Assembly: GCF_937129435.1 (NCBI RefSeq)
Contig: NZ_CAKZNF010000078.1
Span: forward strand, 1-44,795
Length of the DNA: 44,795 nt
Direction: 5' to 3'
Origin: an uncultured Parasphingopyxis sp.
GTDB taxonomy: Bacteria > Pseudomonadota > Alphaproteobacteria > Sphingomonadales > Sphingomonadaceae
The translations under genes were made by a program, and so were the position numbers. The notes beneath the pieces are model-generated. The model searched no databases, had not been told where the DNA came from, and saw nothing but the letters and a program-made list of their open reading frames with translations. Shown one piece after another: positions 18,168 to 29,184 of this stretch (positions are counted from its first letter, which is position 1; every line of letters starts with the position of its first letter).

Positions 18168-18196
18168 GTGGATGCTGAAACAAGTTCAGCATGACG
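18168..18196. repeat. REP-like palindrome, right inverted flank of GIY-YIG gene 2
   Basis: A 29-bp perfect inverted partner of 17789-17817 (GGATGCTGAAACAAGTTCAG core). It ends six bases from the mccA stop codon. Confidence 0.9.
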
Positions 18197-18202
18197 GGAT
18201 TG

Positions 18203-20112
<1,910 letters not shown>

Positions 20113-20116
<4 letters not shown>

Positions 20117-20556
20117 GCCATATCCTCCCCGGCACGGGGAGGGGGACCATCCGCAGGATGGTGGAGGGGCACGTACCCCTTTTGCCGAACCTTCATCTTC
20201 TCCGCCCGGTCCGAACACACCTCAACAATCCGCGACACCACAACCTCCAAATCGTCCAAAATCACCTTTGCCGGTACGCGCAACGTATCCACATGCTGTG
20301 ACCGCAATGAACGCGACCGCGCCTCGTCGCGTTTCACCGCCGCTTCGCCGTCATGCGCCATACCATCGACTTCGATCGCAAGCTTCACCGCCGCACAGTA
20401 GAAATCGAGCACATACTCCCCCGCCGGATGCTGTCGCCGGAACTTGAATCCGCCGGGTCGCTGGCGCAGTGCGCGCCACAATCGGGTCTCGGGCAGGCTC
20501 ATCTCGCTGCGCAGTTGGCGGGCGCGTTTAACGGTATCGCGGGGGCCGGTAATCAC
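20113..20556 (-). CDS. DUF559 endonuclease-like protein, repeat-bracketed
   Basis: A 147-residue protein with the DUF559 (Vsr-like, PD-(D/E)xK-fold) signature: LPETRLWRALRQRPGGFKFR (E23), HPAGEYVLDFYC (D51), AIEVDGMAH (E62, D64). These are the acidic residues expected for metal binding, so it may be an active nuclease. The likely start is GTG 20556 after GGGGAGGGGCAC, a ribosome binding site that is part of the right-hand repeat. The last roughly 17 residues (HHPADGPPPRAGE and neighbours) are encoded by the left-hand repeat. It is inserted between mccB and mccA in the same orientation and its stop overlaps the mccA start. Family function is unknown; genes of this type are frequent and mobile-looking in alphaproteobacteria. 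Confidence 0.85.
20123..20172. repeat. 50-bp palindromic repeat, left flank of DUF559 gene
   Basis: Structure: outer palindrome CCTCCCCGGCACGGGGAGG, then a hairpin CCATCC-GCA-GGATGG, then GGAGGGGCAC. It is an inverted copy of 20562-20611 (44 of 50 positions identical) and encodes the DUF559 C-terminus. Confidence 0.9.
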
Positions 20557-20561
20557 CGAAG

Positions 20562-20611
20562 GTGCCCCTCCCCCATACTTTGCATGGTCCCCCTCCCCGT
20601 TCCGGGGAGGA
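20562..20611. repeat. 50-bp palindromic repeat, right flank of DUF559 gene
   Basis: Inverted partner of 20123-20172: outer palindrome CCTCCCCGGAACGGGGAGG, hairpin CCATGC-AAA-GTATGG, then GGAGGGGCAC. The hairpin differs in sequence from its partner but still pairs. It supplies the DUF559 ribosome binding site. Confidence 0.9.
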
Positions 20612-20632
20612 TTTTTGGCGCAACGACCATCA

Positions 20633-22237
20633 TCACATCCTGAACACGCCGAAGGCCGGCCGTTCGGCGATCGGTGCTTCAAGCGTCGCGCTGAACGCCA
20701 GCCCCAGCACATCCCGCGTCTGCGCCGGATCGATGATCCCATCGTCCCAGAGCCGCGCGGTGGCGTGCCAGGGATTGCCTTCGTCCTCATATTTCTGGCG
20801 AATCGGATTCTTGAAGGCTTCGGCCTCGTCCTCGCTCCAGCTGTCGGCATCGCGATGGACGGTCGCCAGCACGCTCGCCGCCTGTTCGCCGCCCATGACG
20901 CTGATCCGGCTGTTGGGCCAGGTGAAGAGGAAGCGCGGGCCGTACGCCCTCCCCGCCATGCCGTAATTGCCGGCGCCGAAGCTGCCGCCGATGAGCACGG
21001 TGATCTTTGGCACCGTCGCCGTCGCCACCGCGGTCACCAGCTTGGCGCCGTGCTTGGCGATTCCCTCGGCCTCGTACTTCCCGCCGACCATGAAGCCCGA
21101 GATGTTCTGGAGGAACAGCAGCGGAATCCGGCGCTGGCAGGCGAGCTCGATGAAATGTGCGCCCTTCACCGCGCTCTCGGAGAACAGAACGCCATTATTG
21201 GCGAGGATCGCCACCGGCATCCCCCAGACATGCGCGAAGCCGCAGACCAGCGAGCTGCCATAAAGCGACTTGAACTCATGAAACTCGCTGCCGTCAACGA
21301 TCCGCGCGATCACCTCGTGCACATCATAAGGCGCGCGGACATCCTGCGGGATGATGCCGTAGAGTTCTTCGGGATCGAATTTCGGCGGACGCGGCTCGAT
21401 GCGTTTGACACCGGGATCGTGCGGCGCGTTCAGCGTCGAGACGATATCGCGGACGATCGTCAGCGCGTGCTCGTCATTCTCGGCGACGTGATCGACGACG
21501 CCGGACTTGCGGCCGTGAAGATCGCCGCCGCCCAGATCCTCAGCTGATATCTCCTCGCCCGTCGCGGCCTTCACCAGCGGCGGCCCGGCGAGGAAGATCG
21601 TGCCCTGGTTGCGCACGATCACCGTCTCGTCCGACATCGCCGGGACATAGGCGCCGCCCGCCGTGCAACTGCCCATTACGCAGGCGATCTGCGGGATGCC
21701 GAGCGCGCTCATATTCGCCTGATTGAAGAAGATGCGCCCGAAATGCTCGCGGTCGGGAAACACCTCGGCCTGATGCGGCAGGTTCGCGCCGCCCGAATCG
21801 ACGAGATAGATGCACGGCAGCCGGTTCTCCTGCGCGATTTCCTGTGCGCGCAGATGCTTCTTCACCGTCATCGGGTAGTAGGTGCCGCCTTTGACGGTCG
21901 CATCGTTGCACACGATCATGCACTGGCGCCCCGAGACGCGGCCGATCCCGGCAATCATCCCGGCGCCGGGGATATCGTCCTCGCCATACATGTCGCAGGC
22001 CGCGAGCTGGCCGATTTCAAGGAAGGGCGAGCCCGGATCCAGCAACCGCTCGACGCGGTCGCGCGGGAGCAGCTTGCCGCGCGAAACGTGGCGCTCGCGC
22101 GAACGCTCCGATCCGCCCAGCGCAGCCGTCGCGACATCGGCGCGAAGCCGTTCGACGAGCGCGCGATTGTGCGCAACATTGGCGCGGAAATCCTCGCCCG
22201 CCGTGTCGATCGTGCTGGTAAGCGTCGGTGCCGTCAT
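20633..22237 (-). CDS. mccB: methylcrotonyl-CoA carboxylase beta (carboxyltransferase) subunit
   Basis: A 534-residue carboxyltransferase for 3-methylcrotonyl-CoA (leucine breakdown). MCC-type features: [57 protein letters not shown] and [16 protein letters not shown], with [11 protein letters not shown] and [15 protein letters not shown] in the second half. The [19 protein letters not shown] stretch separates it from PccB. Geranyl-CoA carboxylase is a close relative, but the neighbouring ivd gene favours MCC. Its ATG overlaps the stop of the small membrane protein gene by 4 bp. Confidence 0.94.
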   Translation of the reverse strand: MTAPTLTSTIDTAGEDFRANVAHNRALVERLRADVATAALGGSERSRERHVSRGKLLPRDRVERLLDPGSPFLEIGQLAACDMYGEDDIPGAGMIAGIGRVSGRQCMIVCNDATVKGGTYYPMTVKKHLRAQEIAQENRLPCIYLVDSGGANLPHQAEVFPDREHFGRIFFNQANMSALGIPQIACVMGSCTAGGAYVPAMSDETVIVRNQGTIFLAGPPLVKAATGEEISAEDLGGGDLHGRKSGVVDHVAENDEHALTIVRDIVSTLNAPHDPGVKRIEPRPPKFDPEELYGIIPQDVRAPYDVHEVIARIVDGSEFHEFKSLYGSSLVCGFAHVWGMPVAILANNGVLFSESAVKGAHFIELACQRRIPLLFLQNISGFMVGGKYEAEGIAKHGAKLVTAVATATVPKITVLIGGSFGAGNYGMAGRAYGPRFLFTWPNSRISVMGGEQAASVLATVHRDADSWSEDEAEAFKNPIRQKYEDEGNPWHATARLWDDGIIDPAQTRDVLGLAFSATLEAPIAERPAFGVFRM

Positions 22238-22506
22238 GCGGCGGTCTCCTGCGGATCCTCATGCGCGATCAGGTAGCGATAGACGCCGATACAGTTGATG
22301 GCGAGGAGGATGATATTCTGCAGCCCGATCGCGATCCCTTCATTGGCGGCAAAGCCCCAGATGACCAGCGCGATCGAACTTGTGACGAAGATGATGAAGC
22401 CATAGCCCGTCTTCTGCGCGCCGAGGTTGAGCGAGACGATCAGCGCAGCGAGCGCCCCCGCGCCCGCGCCATACCATTGCAGGACGGATAGCAGGGTGTC
22501 GTTCAT
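22234..22506 (-). CDS. small inner-membrane protein, three predicted TM segments
   Basis: A 90-residue protein from ATG 22506 with hydrophobic segments at about 5-25, 30-48 and 53-76. The last one, [18 protein letters not shown], resembles the ends of PnuC/SWEET-like small transporters, but I cannot place it in a family. It overlaps DUF1801 upstream and mccB downstream by 4 bp each, so it is translated as part of this operon. Confidence 0.75.
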   Translation of the reverse strand: MNDTLLSVLQWYGAGAGALAALIVSLNLGAQKTGYGFIIFVTSSIALVIWGFAANEGIAIGLQNIILLAINCIGVYRYLIAHEDPQETAA

Positions 22507-22892
22507 GTCGTCGCCTCGATCCAGCGGGAGAACAGAGAACGGAGTGGTTCGCGTTGTCCTTCGATTGCCGACGCATCGGCGAACTGGATCACGCCGCGAT
22601 CGGATGAGGGCCATTTTGCAAGGCCGTCCACGTCATCGAAATGGAAGTTATCGTCCGGTTTCGACTTGGCGCCGCGATGTAACACGACACGCACGCCGCC
22701 CTTGCGCTCGACGCCCAAGGTGATCCGGTCCTCGTCGCCGATGGCGAAGCTCGGCGCGTTCCACTTGATCCGCTCGACCAGATCGGGATGGGCGGCGCCG
22801 GCAAGTTCGCGCAGCAGGTTCAGCGCCGCGCGCGTTTCATTCGACTGCGCGGCGAGATAGAAATCGACCGACGGGTCCGGTTGGGAATTCAC
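22503..22892 (-). CDS. DUF1801 domain protein
   Basis: A 129-residue protein with the DUF1801 pattern: LLRELAGAAHPDLVERIKWNAPSF, then GVRVVLHRGAKSK and the C-terminal IQFADASAIEGQREPLRSLF. The fold is of the YdhG/SufE-distant type; no activity is established. The stop overlaps the start of the small membrane protein gene (ATGA). It is probably a passenger in the leucine operon. Confidence 0.82.
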   Translation of the reverse strand: MNSQPDPSVDFYLAAQSNETRAALNLLRELAGAAHPDLVERIKWNAPSFAIGDEDRITLGVERKGGVRVVLHRGAKSKPDDNFHFDDVDGLAKWPSSDRGVIQFADASAIEGQREPLRSLFSRWIEATT

Positions 22893-22987
22893 TTCAGGCA
22901 GCCTGTTGCAGCGAATGCCCGACCAGCAATTGCACGAAATTCCGCGCCTTTTGTACCAAGCTTACCATCAAGAGTCGGGACGGTCAT

Positions 22988-23539
22988 TTAAATGCCAACC
23001 CTCTTGGCCAGAATTTCTCGATCGCGTTCCCACATCTCTTTTATCCTTTCGGCCTGCATTACAACGCCAGTATCTTCGTCATTCAGGCCAATTTCGAGAA
23101 ACGACCAGCCATCTTCAATTTCCAACTCGCCGGCCATGTAGAGCCCGTCCAAAACACACATCGTCCAAGCTCTGGTGTTTGCATTCTGACTCGCCATCAA
23201 TTCATCAAAGTGTTCGAGTACCGGCGAATTTGAAATCGAGCGCAACAGCTCGATGGCGTGAGAAGCCACCTCAGAGTCCGGATCTGAACGAAAAATTTCC
23301 AAACATCGTTCAGTTGCACTGCTCGGCCTCAGCATACGAAGCACGGACCGAGCCACCTCTCGCCCTGGTTCGTGTGAAAGGTAGAAATCAACGGCTCCGA
23401 CTGCCAAATTCTCGCCAATGATCAAATTAAGCGCTCGGGCGGCAACGTTACCCCCTCCTCTTTCCGACCAGCCCCCATCTGTGAAAGAAATCGTATCGAG
23501 CTTGCGGGCAAGTGCTCGCCAATCGACACTTTCGCTCAT
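22988..23539 (-). CDS. HEAT-like alpha-helical protein of unknown function
   Basis: A 183-residue, entirely helical-looking protein. The spacing of segments such as [29 protein letters not shown] and [17 protein letters not shown] suggests three or four HEAT-type repeats. I do not recognise a specific family. Its DNA is clearly less GC-rich than the surrounding operon and uses A/T-ending codons more, which suggests recent acquisition. Its start overlaps the ivd stop by 4 bp, so it is translationally coupled to ivd. About 95 bp of lower-GC non-coding DNA follow it. Confidence 0.7.
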   Translation of the reverse strand: MSESVDWRALARKLDTISFTDGGWSERGGGNVAARALNLIIGENLAVGAVDFYLSHEPGREVARSVLRMLRPSSATERCLEIFRSDPDSEVASHAIELLRSISNSPVLEHFDELMASQNANTRAWTMCVLDGLYMAGELEIEDGWSFLEIGLNDEDTGVVMQAERIKEMWERDREILAKRVGI

Positions 23540-24699
23540 GCTGCCCCCACGAGTTCGCGGCCGATCAGCATCCGGCGGATCTCGTTGGTCCCGGCACCGA
23601 TATCGAGCAGCTTTGCGTCGCGGGCGTAGCGTTCGACGGGCCAGTCCTTGGTATAGCCCGCACCGCCGAGTGCCTGGATCGCCTCGAGCGACACTTTCAC
23701 GGCATTCTCGCTGGCGAGCAGGATCGCCCCGGCGGCGTCGAAGCGCGTCGTTTGGCCCGCATCGCAGGCTTTCGCCACCGCATAGACGTAGGCGCGCGCC
23801 GAGTTGAGCGCGGTGTACATGTCGGCGACCTTGGCCTGCATCAGCTGGAAGGTGCCGATCGGCTGGCCGAACTGCTTGCGCTCGCGCACATAGGGCAGGA
23901 CGCAGTCGAGACAGGCCTGCATGATGCCAAGCTGGATTCCCGAGAGCACGACGCGCTCATAATCGAGGCCGGACATCAGCACCCCGACCCCACCATTGGT
24001 CGGCCCCATGATGTTTTCTTCGGGCACCTCGCAATCGTCGAAGACGAGCTCGGCGGTGGGAGACCCACGCATCCCCATCTTGTCGATCTTTTGGCCGATC
24101 GAGAAGCCGGGCATGTCCTTTTCGATCAGGAACGCCGTGATCCCGCGCGACCCGGCATCGCTGTCGGTCTTCGCATAGACGACGAGGGTGTCGGCATAGG
24201 CGGCGTTGGTGATCCAGAACTTCGTGCCATTAAGGATATAGCCGCCCTGCACGCCTTCGGCCTTCAGCTTCATCGAAACCACGTCGGACCCCGCGCTCGC
24301 CTCGGACATGGCGAGGCTGCCGACATGCTCACCGCTGATCAGCCTGGGCAGGTATTTCGCCTTCTGCTCGTCATTGCCCCAGCGGCGGATCTGGTTGACG
24401 CACAGATTGCTGTGCGCGCCGTAGGAGAGCCCGACTGAGGCGCTCGCACGGCTGACTTCCTCGACCGCGACGACATGTTCGAGATAGCCGAGACCGAGGC
24501 CGCCATATTCCTCCTCGACCGTGATCCCGTGCAGCCCCAGCTCGCCCATTTGCGGCCAGAGGTCCTGCGGAAACTCATCCTTCTCATCGATCTCGGCGGC
24601 GCGCGGCGCGATCTGCTCGCTTGCGAACCGCATCGTCGTTTCGCGGATCATGTCGGCGGTCTCGCCGAGCTGGAAATCGAGGGCGGGGGCGGTCGTCAT
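23536..24699 (-). CDS. ivd: isovaleryl-CoA dehydrogenase
   Basis: An FAD-dependent acyl-CoA dehydrogenase of 387 residues oxidising isovaleryl-CoA to 3-methylcrotonyl-CoA (leucine). The catalytic glutamate is at the IVD position, E248 in [11 protein letters not shown], while the usual C-terminal YEG site reads GAGTNEIRR without the glutamate; this distinguishes IVD from most relatives. FAD-binding stretches are [12 protein letters not shown] and [13 protein letters not shown] 24699 is preceded by AGGAG about 11 bases upstream; longer frames run into the divergent gene's region. It begins the leucine cluster that includes mccB and mccA. Confidence 0.95.
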   Translation of the reverse strand: MTTAPALDFQLGETADMIRETTMRFASEQIAPRAAEIDEKDEFPQDLWPQMGELGLHGITVEEEYGGLGLGYLEHVVAVEEVSRASASVGLSYGAHSNLCVNQIRRWGNDEQKAKYLPRLISGEHVGSLAMSEASAGSDVVSMKLKAEGVQGGYILNGTKFWITNAAYADTLVVYAKTDSDAGSRGITAFLIEKDMPGFSIGQKIDKMGMRGSPTAELVFDDCEVPEENIMGPTNGGVGVLMSGLDYERVVLSGIQLGIMQACLDCVLPYVRERKQFGQPIGTFQLMQAKVADMYTALNSARAYVYAVAKACDAGQTTRFDAAGAILLASENAVKVSLEAIQALGGAGYTKDWPVERYARDAKLLDIGAGTNEIRRMLIGRELVGAA

Positions 24700-24822
24700 C
24701 GGGTTGGCATCTCCTTGGAACGATGGTGCCCTAGCAGGGAGGGGAACGCATCGGAAGAGCACGGCGCACGCAGATTTACGCCCCTCCTCCAAGGCGCTAT
24801 GATCGGTGAAGGGGACAGGCCT

Positions 24823-25695
24823 ATGCGGACCGGATTCTGGGCGATGGCAGCCGTTGCACTTGCGGCGCTGGATGCCGCGCCCGCCGCTTCCCATTTTATC
24901 GTCACCGCTTCGGACGGTCCGCGGGCCGTACGGAACTATCCGCGCGGGATGCGCTTGACGGGCGACGAGACGATCCGGCTGCGGCGTAACGAAAGCATCA
25001 CCATCTTGACCGGCGATGGCATGCGCCGGTTTCGCGGGCCGGGCCGCGTCTCACTCGCCGATGCACGGCAGCTCAGCGGCCGGTTCCTGCTCGCCGAACG
25101 CGAAACGGAACAACCCCGTGCGGCCGTCGCGCGCATGGAAATGTGGCCGCCCGCGCCCGACATGTTGCGCCCCTTCGCCCCGCTCTGGAACGTCGAGCTT
25201 GGCGAGAGCGCGCGGATCTGCCTGTTCTCCGAAGACATGCTGGTGACCAGCGTACCGCGCGGCAACTGGCAGGAGGCCGAGTCAATCCAATTCCGCCGCT
25301 TGCGCGATCGCGAGACGCGGCATTTCTCCTACGACGCCGATTTCGCCCAGCTGCATGCGGGCGACCGCTGGCTGCAAGGCTGGCCGGTCGGAATGACGAT
25401 CGAACCCGGCGACCGGTTCGAGATCCGGGCGTTCGACGCGCATCGCGCCGGGATCGGAGAACCCGTTACGATCGAATTCGTGCCGCTCGACATCGTGCCG
25501 TTCGAACATGTCGATCCGGCGCTGGAGCGCTTTCCCTTCGTCGAGCAGGTGCTGGAACGGTACCGGCTTCTGGAAACCGAACTGGCGGACAAGGGGTGCA
25601 GCGGCCAGCTGGCTGCGGCCCGCCAGGCGATCGCGCGATATGAAGGCGAACTGGCCGAGGCCGTGGAATCGGCCGAAACGGAAAGCCCCGACTAG
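24823..25695 (+). CDS. hypothetical secreted protein with C-terminal helical region
   Basis: A 290-residue protein. A signal peptide is evident ([19 protein letters not shown], cleavage near residue 23). The region [20 protein letters not shown] and [11 protein letters not shown] resembles the beta-rich part of FecR-like or related periplasmic domains that begin with a G-x-x-L-x-L pattern. The last 60 residues ([16 protein letters not shown] onward) look helical and may form a coiled coil. No function is proposed. The ATG at 24823 has GGGGACAGG upstream; an in-frame ATG at 24799 is possible. It is convergent with the GntP permease gene, their stop codons sharing bases 25692-25695. Confidence 0.75.
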   Translation: MRTGFWAMAAVALAALDAAPAASHFIVTASDGPRAVRNYPRGMRLTGDETIRLRRNESITILTGDGMRRFRGPGRVSLADARQLSGRFLLAERETEQPRAAVARMEMWPPAPDMLRPFAPLWNVELGESARICLFSEDMLVTSVPRGNWQEAESIQFRRLRDRETRHFSYDADFAQLHAGDRWLQGWPVGMTIEPGDRFEIRAFDAHRAGIGEPVTIEFVPLDIVPFEHVDPALERFPFVEQVLERYRLLETELADKGCSGQLAAARQAIARYEGELAEAVESAETESPD

Positions 25696-27047
25696 AAAAT
25701 CGCAAAGAGCGCCAGCGCGACGACTAGGCCGACGCCCGGCACGATCACCGTCAGCGCGCCGACCGGGCCATAGGCATCCTTGTGCGTCTCGCCGCAGATG
25801 GCGCGGATCGTCGTCACGACATAGCCATTGTGCGGCAGGCTATCGAGCGCGCCCGAGGCGATGGCGACGGTGCGGTGCAACTCGCCCGGGTCGGCCCCCG
25901 CGCCCAGATAGTGCGGCGCGATCAGCGGAAGTGCGATCGACTGGCCGCCCGAGGCCGAACCGGTCAGTCCCGCAATCACCGTCACCGCGATGGCGGCGCC
26001 GATCAACGGATCGCCAGGCAGGTTCTGCACGATATCGAGCGCCTCCCGAAACGCCGGCGACAAGGCCGCGACCGCGCCGAAGCCGACAACGGCGCAGGTG
26101 TTGGTGATCGCGACGACCGCTCCCGTCGCGCCGCGCGAAAAGGCCTCCGGCATCGCCCGCCGGCTCGCCCAGCCGACGAGCAGCGCAATGATCGTGCCGG
26201 CACCGAGCGCCGCGACGAGTGCCCATTTGTCGAGCGAGGCTTCGGGCAGGATCGCCGAGAGCGCGCCCAATTGCTGCGGATATTGGAAGATCATGAACAC
26301 GCCGAGCACGGCGACGAGCGGCAGCAGGCAGAGCAGCGGGTTGGGCAGCACCCTCCCCTCCTCGATGACCTCGTCGCCCTCGCGCCCGTGGAAGCTCTCG
26401 CCGCGCGAGACCGCCCGTTTCACCATCCATTGCAGCCAGATATAGCCCGTCACCGCCATCAGGATCGCGACGACAAGGCTCACTTGCCATCCGGCATAGG
26501 CGGTGGTCCCGAGATACTGCATCGGGATGAGGTTCTGGATTTCGGGGCTGCCCGCGCTCGTCATCGTGAAGGTGACCGAGCCGAAGCAGAGCGCCGCCGG
26601 GATGAACCGGCGCGGCAGGTTTGCCTCGCGATACAGGCTGACGGCGAGCGGATAGACGCTGAAGGCGACGATGAAGACGCTGACGCCGCCATAGGTCAGC
26701 ACGGCGCAGGCCGCGACGACCGCGAGCACGGCGTGGCGGATGCCGAACTTCTCGACGATCCAGTGCGCGACGCTCGCCGCCGCGCCGCTCGCGCCCATGA
26801 CCTCGCCGAAAATCGCGCCCAGCAGGAACATGAAGAACCAGTCGGCGAAGAAGCCGGTAAAGCCCGCCATATAGCTCGTCGCGAAATGGGGCGCGCCTTC
26901 GACAGCGAGCGGCGGCAACCAGGCAAGCCCGCTCGTCAGCGCCACGATCGCGGCGGCGACCGGACCGGCGATCAGGATGTTCACGCCGCGCACGGTCATC
27001 CAGATCAACAGGGCAAGTGCGCCGATAAGGCCGATCGCGCTGATCAT
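25692..27047 (-). CDS. GntP-family permease
   Basis: A 451-residue inner-membrane transporter with about 12 hydrophobic spans. It shows the GntP features GGVSVFIVAFSVYPLA, PAALCFGSVTFTMTSAGSPEIQ (split motif) and TGSASGGQSIALPLIAP near the C-terminus. Family members import gluconate or other hydroxy-acids with protons. No sugar-acid genes are nearby, so the substrate may be an organic or hydroxy acid entering acyl-CoA metabolism; this is inference. GGGAGGG precedes ATG 27047. Confidence 0.88.
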   Translation of the reverse strand: MISAIGLIGALALLIWMTVRGVNILIAGPVAAAIVALTSGLAWLPPLAVEGAPHFATSYMAGFTGFFADWFFMFLLGAIFGEVMGASGAAASVAHWIVEKFGIRHAVLAVVAACAVLTYGGVSVFIVAFSVYPLAVSLYREANLPRRFIPAALCFGSVTFTMTSAGSPEIQNLIPMQYLGTTAYAGWQVSLVVAILMAVTGYIWLQWMVKRAVSRGESFHGREGDEVIEEGRVLPNPLLCLLPLVAVLGVFMIFQYPQQLGALSAILPEASLDKWALVAALGAGTIIALLVGWASRRAMPEAFSRGATGAVVAITNTCAVVGFGAVAALSPAFREALDIVQNLPGDPLIGAAIAVTVIAGLTGSASGGQSIALPLIAPHYLGAGADPGELHRTVAIASGALDSLPHNGYVVTTIRAICGETHKDAYGPVGALTVIVPGVGLVVALALFAIF

Positions 27048-27158
27048 GAAGCTTCCCTCCCAAAGCCGGTTTCGCACGCTTTAGACCGAAGGGCCGTGCC
27101 TTTTCCATGGCGGCGGGTTAGAAGCCTGGGCGTTATCCAAGCTTGCAGGACATGACCG

Positions 27159-27389
27159 ATGCCCAATCCGCTGACCAGCCATCTTCAAGAAGTCGACGAG
27201 AATTATGGCGAGCATTTCGTCGCCGCGTCAGGCTTCGGGCTGCGGATGATCGGCGCCGGTCTGCTCTGCGTGATCCACGGCCTGTTACCCTTCGCCTTCA
27301 AGCGGACGGCGAGCGATACGGTCCTGGCGCTGCACGACGAAATGGTCGTGAAGCGGCGCAAGGCCTATGCCGAAGACTGGGTGATCTGA
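27159..27389 (+). CDS. DUF6356 family protein
   Basis: A 76-residue protein with the pattern HLQEVDENYGEHFVAASGFG, then a hydrophobic segment MRMIGAGLLCVIHGLLPF-like at 29-47, then FKRTASDTVLALHDEMVVKR. This is the layout of the small DUF6356 proteins found in Sphingomonadales. One transmembrane or amphipathic helix is likely. Function unknown. It is divergent from the GntP gene. Confidence 0.8.
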   Translation: MPNPLTSHLQEVDENYGEHFVAASGFGLRMIGAGLLCVIHGLLPFAFKRTASDTVLALHDEMVVKRRKAYAEDWVI

Positions 27390-27703
27390 GCCCCGGCCCC
27401 GAAAAATGCATTTGCCGTCGAACGTGTGACTCCGGTCACAAACGCCGTCCCCGATTCGCCGCATAAGGACCTCAGGCGGCAGGCAACTCCCAAAGCAGCC
27501 GCTCCAGGCCATCATGGCGAACCCGGTTTTATGCGACCCGACCGGCCAGCCATGATGGCCTTACTTTGTTGGAACTTCGCTTTCGCGAGGTCGCCGCACC
27601 AGCCCGCACCCCCTCCCGACCTCCCATTCAGGATATACTCGTGGGAGGTCGGGAGGGGGTGCGGGCTGGTGCGGCGCTCGACCGTCAGGTCGAGTCTGAC
27701 GAT
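27390..27703. other. 314-bp convergent intergenic region with two inverted repeats
   Basis: No gene is seen here. It holds a 12-bp inverted repeat GGCCATCATGGC / GCCATGATGGCC (27507-27518 and 27549-27560) and a 34-bp perfect inverted repeat at 27593-27675. It lies between the ends of the DUF6356 and CitE genes. Confidence 0.8.
27593..27675. repeat. perfect 34-bp inverted repeat, 15-bp loop
   Basis: Left arm 27593-27626, loop 27627-27641, right arm 27642-27675. Arms are identical when inverted and contain CACCCCCTCCCGACCTCCC. A transcript would form an extremely stable hairpin that could stop transcription from either side, but neither strand has a T-run after it, so it looks more like a REP-type element than an intrinsic terminator. 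Confidence 0.9.
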
Positions 27704-28594
27704 TTACCCGACAAAGGCCTCGTGCACGGCGATCGTCCGCTTCGCACCCTTCAGATGCGGGACGTCGTACATCTTGCCGTCGATCCCGACGGTGCCCGCA
27801 CCGGGTTCCGCCTTGAACGCGGCGACGATTTTCCGGGCCTCCTCGACCTCGTCGAGGCCCGGCATGAAGCTCTCGTTGACCGGTCCGACCTGGGCGGGGT
27901 GGATGCAGAGGCGACCCGAAAAGCCCTCCGCCCGCGCGGCACGGCTCGTCGCGCGCAGCCCATCCTCGTCGCGGAAATCGGCGTGCAGCGTTTCGATGGC
28001 CGGGACGCCCGCCGCATGTGCGGCCATCAGCGTCATCGACCGCACCATCTTGTAGGTGAAGAGCCATTCGCCATCGGGCCCGCGATTGCCGGTCGCGCCG
28101 AGTGCGGCGGCCAGGTCTTCGGCACCCCATGTCAGCCCCGCCAGCCTGTCGAGCCGTGCGTCGGCAAAGGTGCCAAGCTTGAAGGGTGCGGCCGCCGTCT
28201 CGGTTGCAATGGGAAGGATGCCGGCGCGGATCGGCTCGTCGCGGTGACGGCTCTCATGAATATCGATCAGCTCGGACAATTTCCTGACGTCCGCCGCTCC
28301 CTCGGGCTTGGGATGGACGATACCATCGGGCGAGAACGGCATGACGGCGGTCAGGTCTTCCTCGGTCATATGCGTATCGAGCGGATTGACCCGGACCCAG
28401 AGCTGCGGCCCGCGCTTGCTCGGCGGGCGTTCGGCGAGAAAGGCCGCAGTGGTCTCGCGCGCCGCTTCCTTGTAGGCGGGCGCGACGGCATCCTCCAGAT
28501 CGATGATCACGGCATCGGCGCCGCTCTCGTCGGCCTTGGCCAGCTTCCTGTCGCTGTCGCCGGGAATGAAGAGAAACGATCGAACCGGTCTCAT
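27704..28594 (-). CDS. CitE-like CoA-ester lyase (HpcH/HpaI fold)
   Basis: A 296-residue lyase of the CitE / malyl-CoA lyase group, which cleaves 3-hydroxy-acyl-CoA esters by retro-Claisen/aldol chemistry with Mg2+. Motifs: FIPGDSDRKLAKA (CoA and phosphate contact), IDLEDAVAP (D35 region), RVNPLDT, ATETAAAPF (metal glutamate) and WGAEDLAAALG (metal aspartate). It overlaps the MaoC gene by 4 bp. This MaoC-CitE pair resembles the pair in the Mycobacterium tuberculosis leucine/itaconate cluster (Rv2499c-Rv2498c). Candidate substrates are citramalyl-CoA or 3-hydroxy-3-methylglutaryl-CoA; malyl-CoA types are also possible. Confidence 0.88.
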   Translation of the reverse strand: MRPVRSFLFIPGDSDRKLAKADESGADAVIIDLEDAVAPAYKEAARETTAAFLAERPPSKRGPQLWVRVNPLDTHMTEEDLTAVMPFSPDGIVHPKPEGAADVRKLSELIDIHESRHRDEPIRAGILPIATETAAAPFKLGTFADARLDRLAGLTWGAEDLAAALGATGNRGPDGEWLFTYKMVRSMTLMAAHAAGVPAIETLHADFRDEDGLRATSRAARAEGFSGRLCIHPAQVGPVNESFMPGLDEVEEARKIVAAFKAEPGAGTVGIDGKMYDVPHLKGAKRTIAVHEAFVG

Positions 28595-29046
28595 TCGACG
28601 GGCCTCTTATGCTGCAGCCCTGTTCGCTTGCACGAAGCGACAAGCGTTCCGTCCTGATTGTAGGCGCGGTGGATGAAGGTGACGATTCCGGCGGTCGGCC
28701 GCGACTTACTCTCGCGCAGTTCGGCGACCTCGGTTTCGATCGAAAGCGTATCGCCCACAAAGACCGGCGCCGGAAAGCGCACCTCGTCCCAACCCAGATT
28801 CGCGACCGCCGTGCCGAGCGTCGTATCGCCGACCGACACACCGACCATCAGGCCGAGCGTGAAGGTCGAATTGACGAGCACGCGGCCGTAATCGGTGCCC
28901 TTCATATATTCGGCGTCGAGATGGAGTTGTGCCGGATTGTGCGTCAGCGTCGTGAAGAGGACGTTGTCGGTTTCGGTCACCGTCCGCTTGATATCGTGTT
29001 TGAAGACTTGCCCGACCTCGAGCTCGTCGAACCAGATGCCTGCCAT
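28591..29046 (-). CDS. MaoC-domain enoyl-CoA hydratase
   Basis: A 151-residue single hot-dog domain protein. The hydratase-2 region reads FTTLTHNPAQLHLDAEYMKG: the NP and H of the motif are present, but the usual aspartate of GDxNPxH is replaced (THNPAQLH), as in the MaoC proteins that accompany CitE lyases. The catalytic arrangement may therefore differ. Translationally coupled to the CitE-like lyase (ATGA). Likely hydrates a branched or dicarboxylic enoyl-CoA such as itaconyl-, mesaconyl- or methylglutaconyl-CoA. Divergent from the crotonase gene at 29185. Confidence 0.88.
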   Translation of the reverse strand: MAGIWFDELEVGQVFKHDIKRTVTETDNVLFTTLTHNPAQLHLDAEYMKGTDYGRVLVNSTFTLGLMVGVSVGDTTLGTAVANLGWDEVRFPAPVFVGDTLSIETEVAELRESKSRPTAGIVTFIHRAYNQDGTLVASCKRTGLQHKRPVE

Positions 29047-29184
29047 ATTGGCCCCATTGTTCGTTTCGGATCGCGCACGGGTCTAGTGCCCCCCGCCCCG
29101 CATTTCCAGCATCGCCATGCGCCGCGTTGACATGCCGTGGCGTGTCGCCGACGAAAAACGGATTCAATGCAGGAGAGCGTAGCG

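Noticed and set aside
20557..20850. N-terminal extension of the DUF559 protein back to 20850
   Set aside because: It would overlap the 3' end of mccB and translate the palindromic repeat; DUF559 homology starts only after the GTG at 20556.
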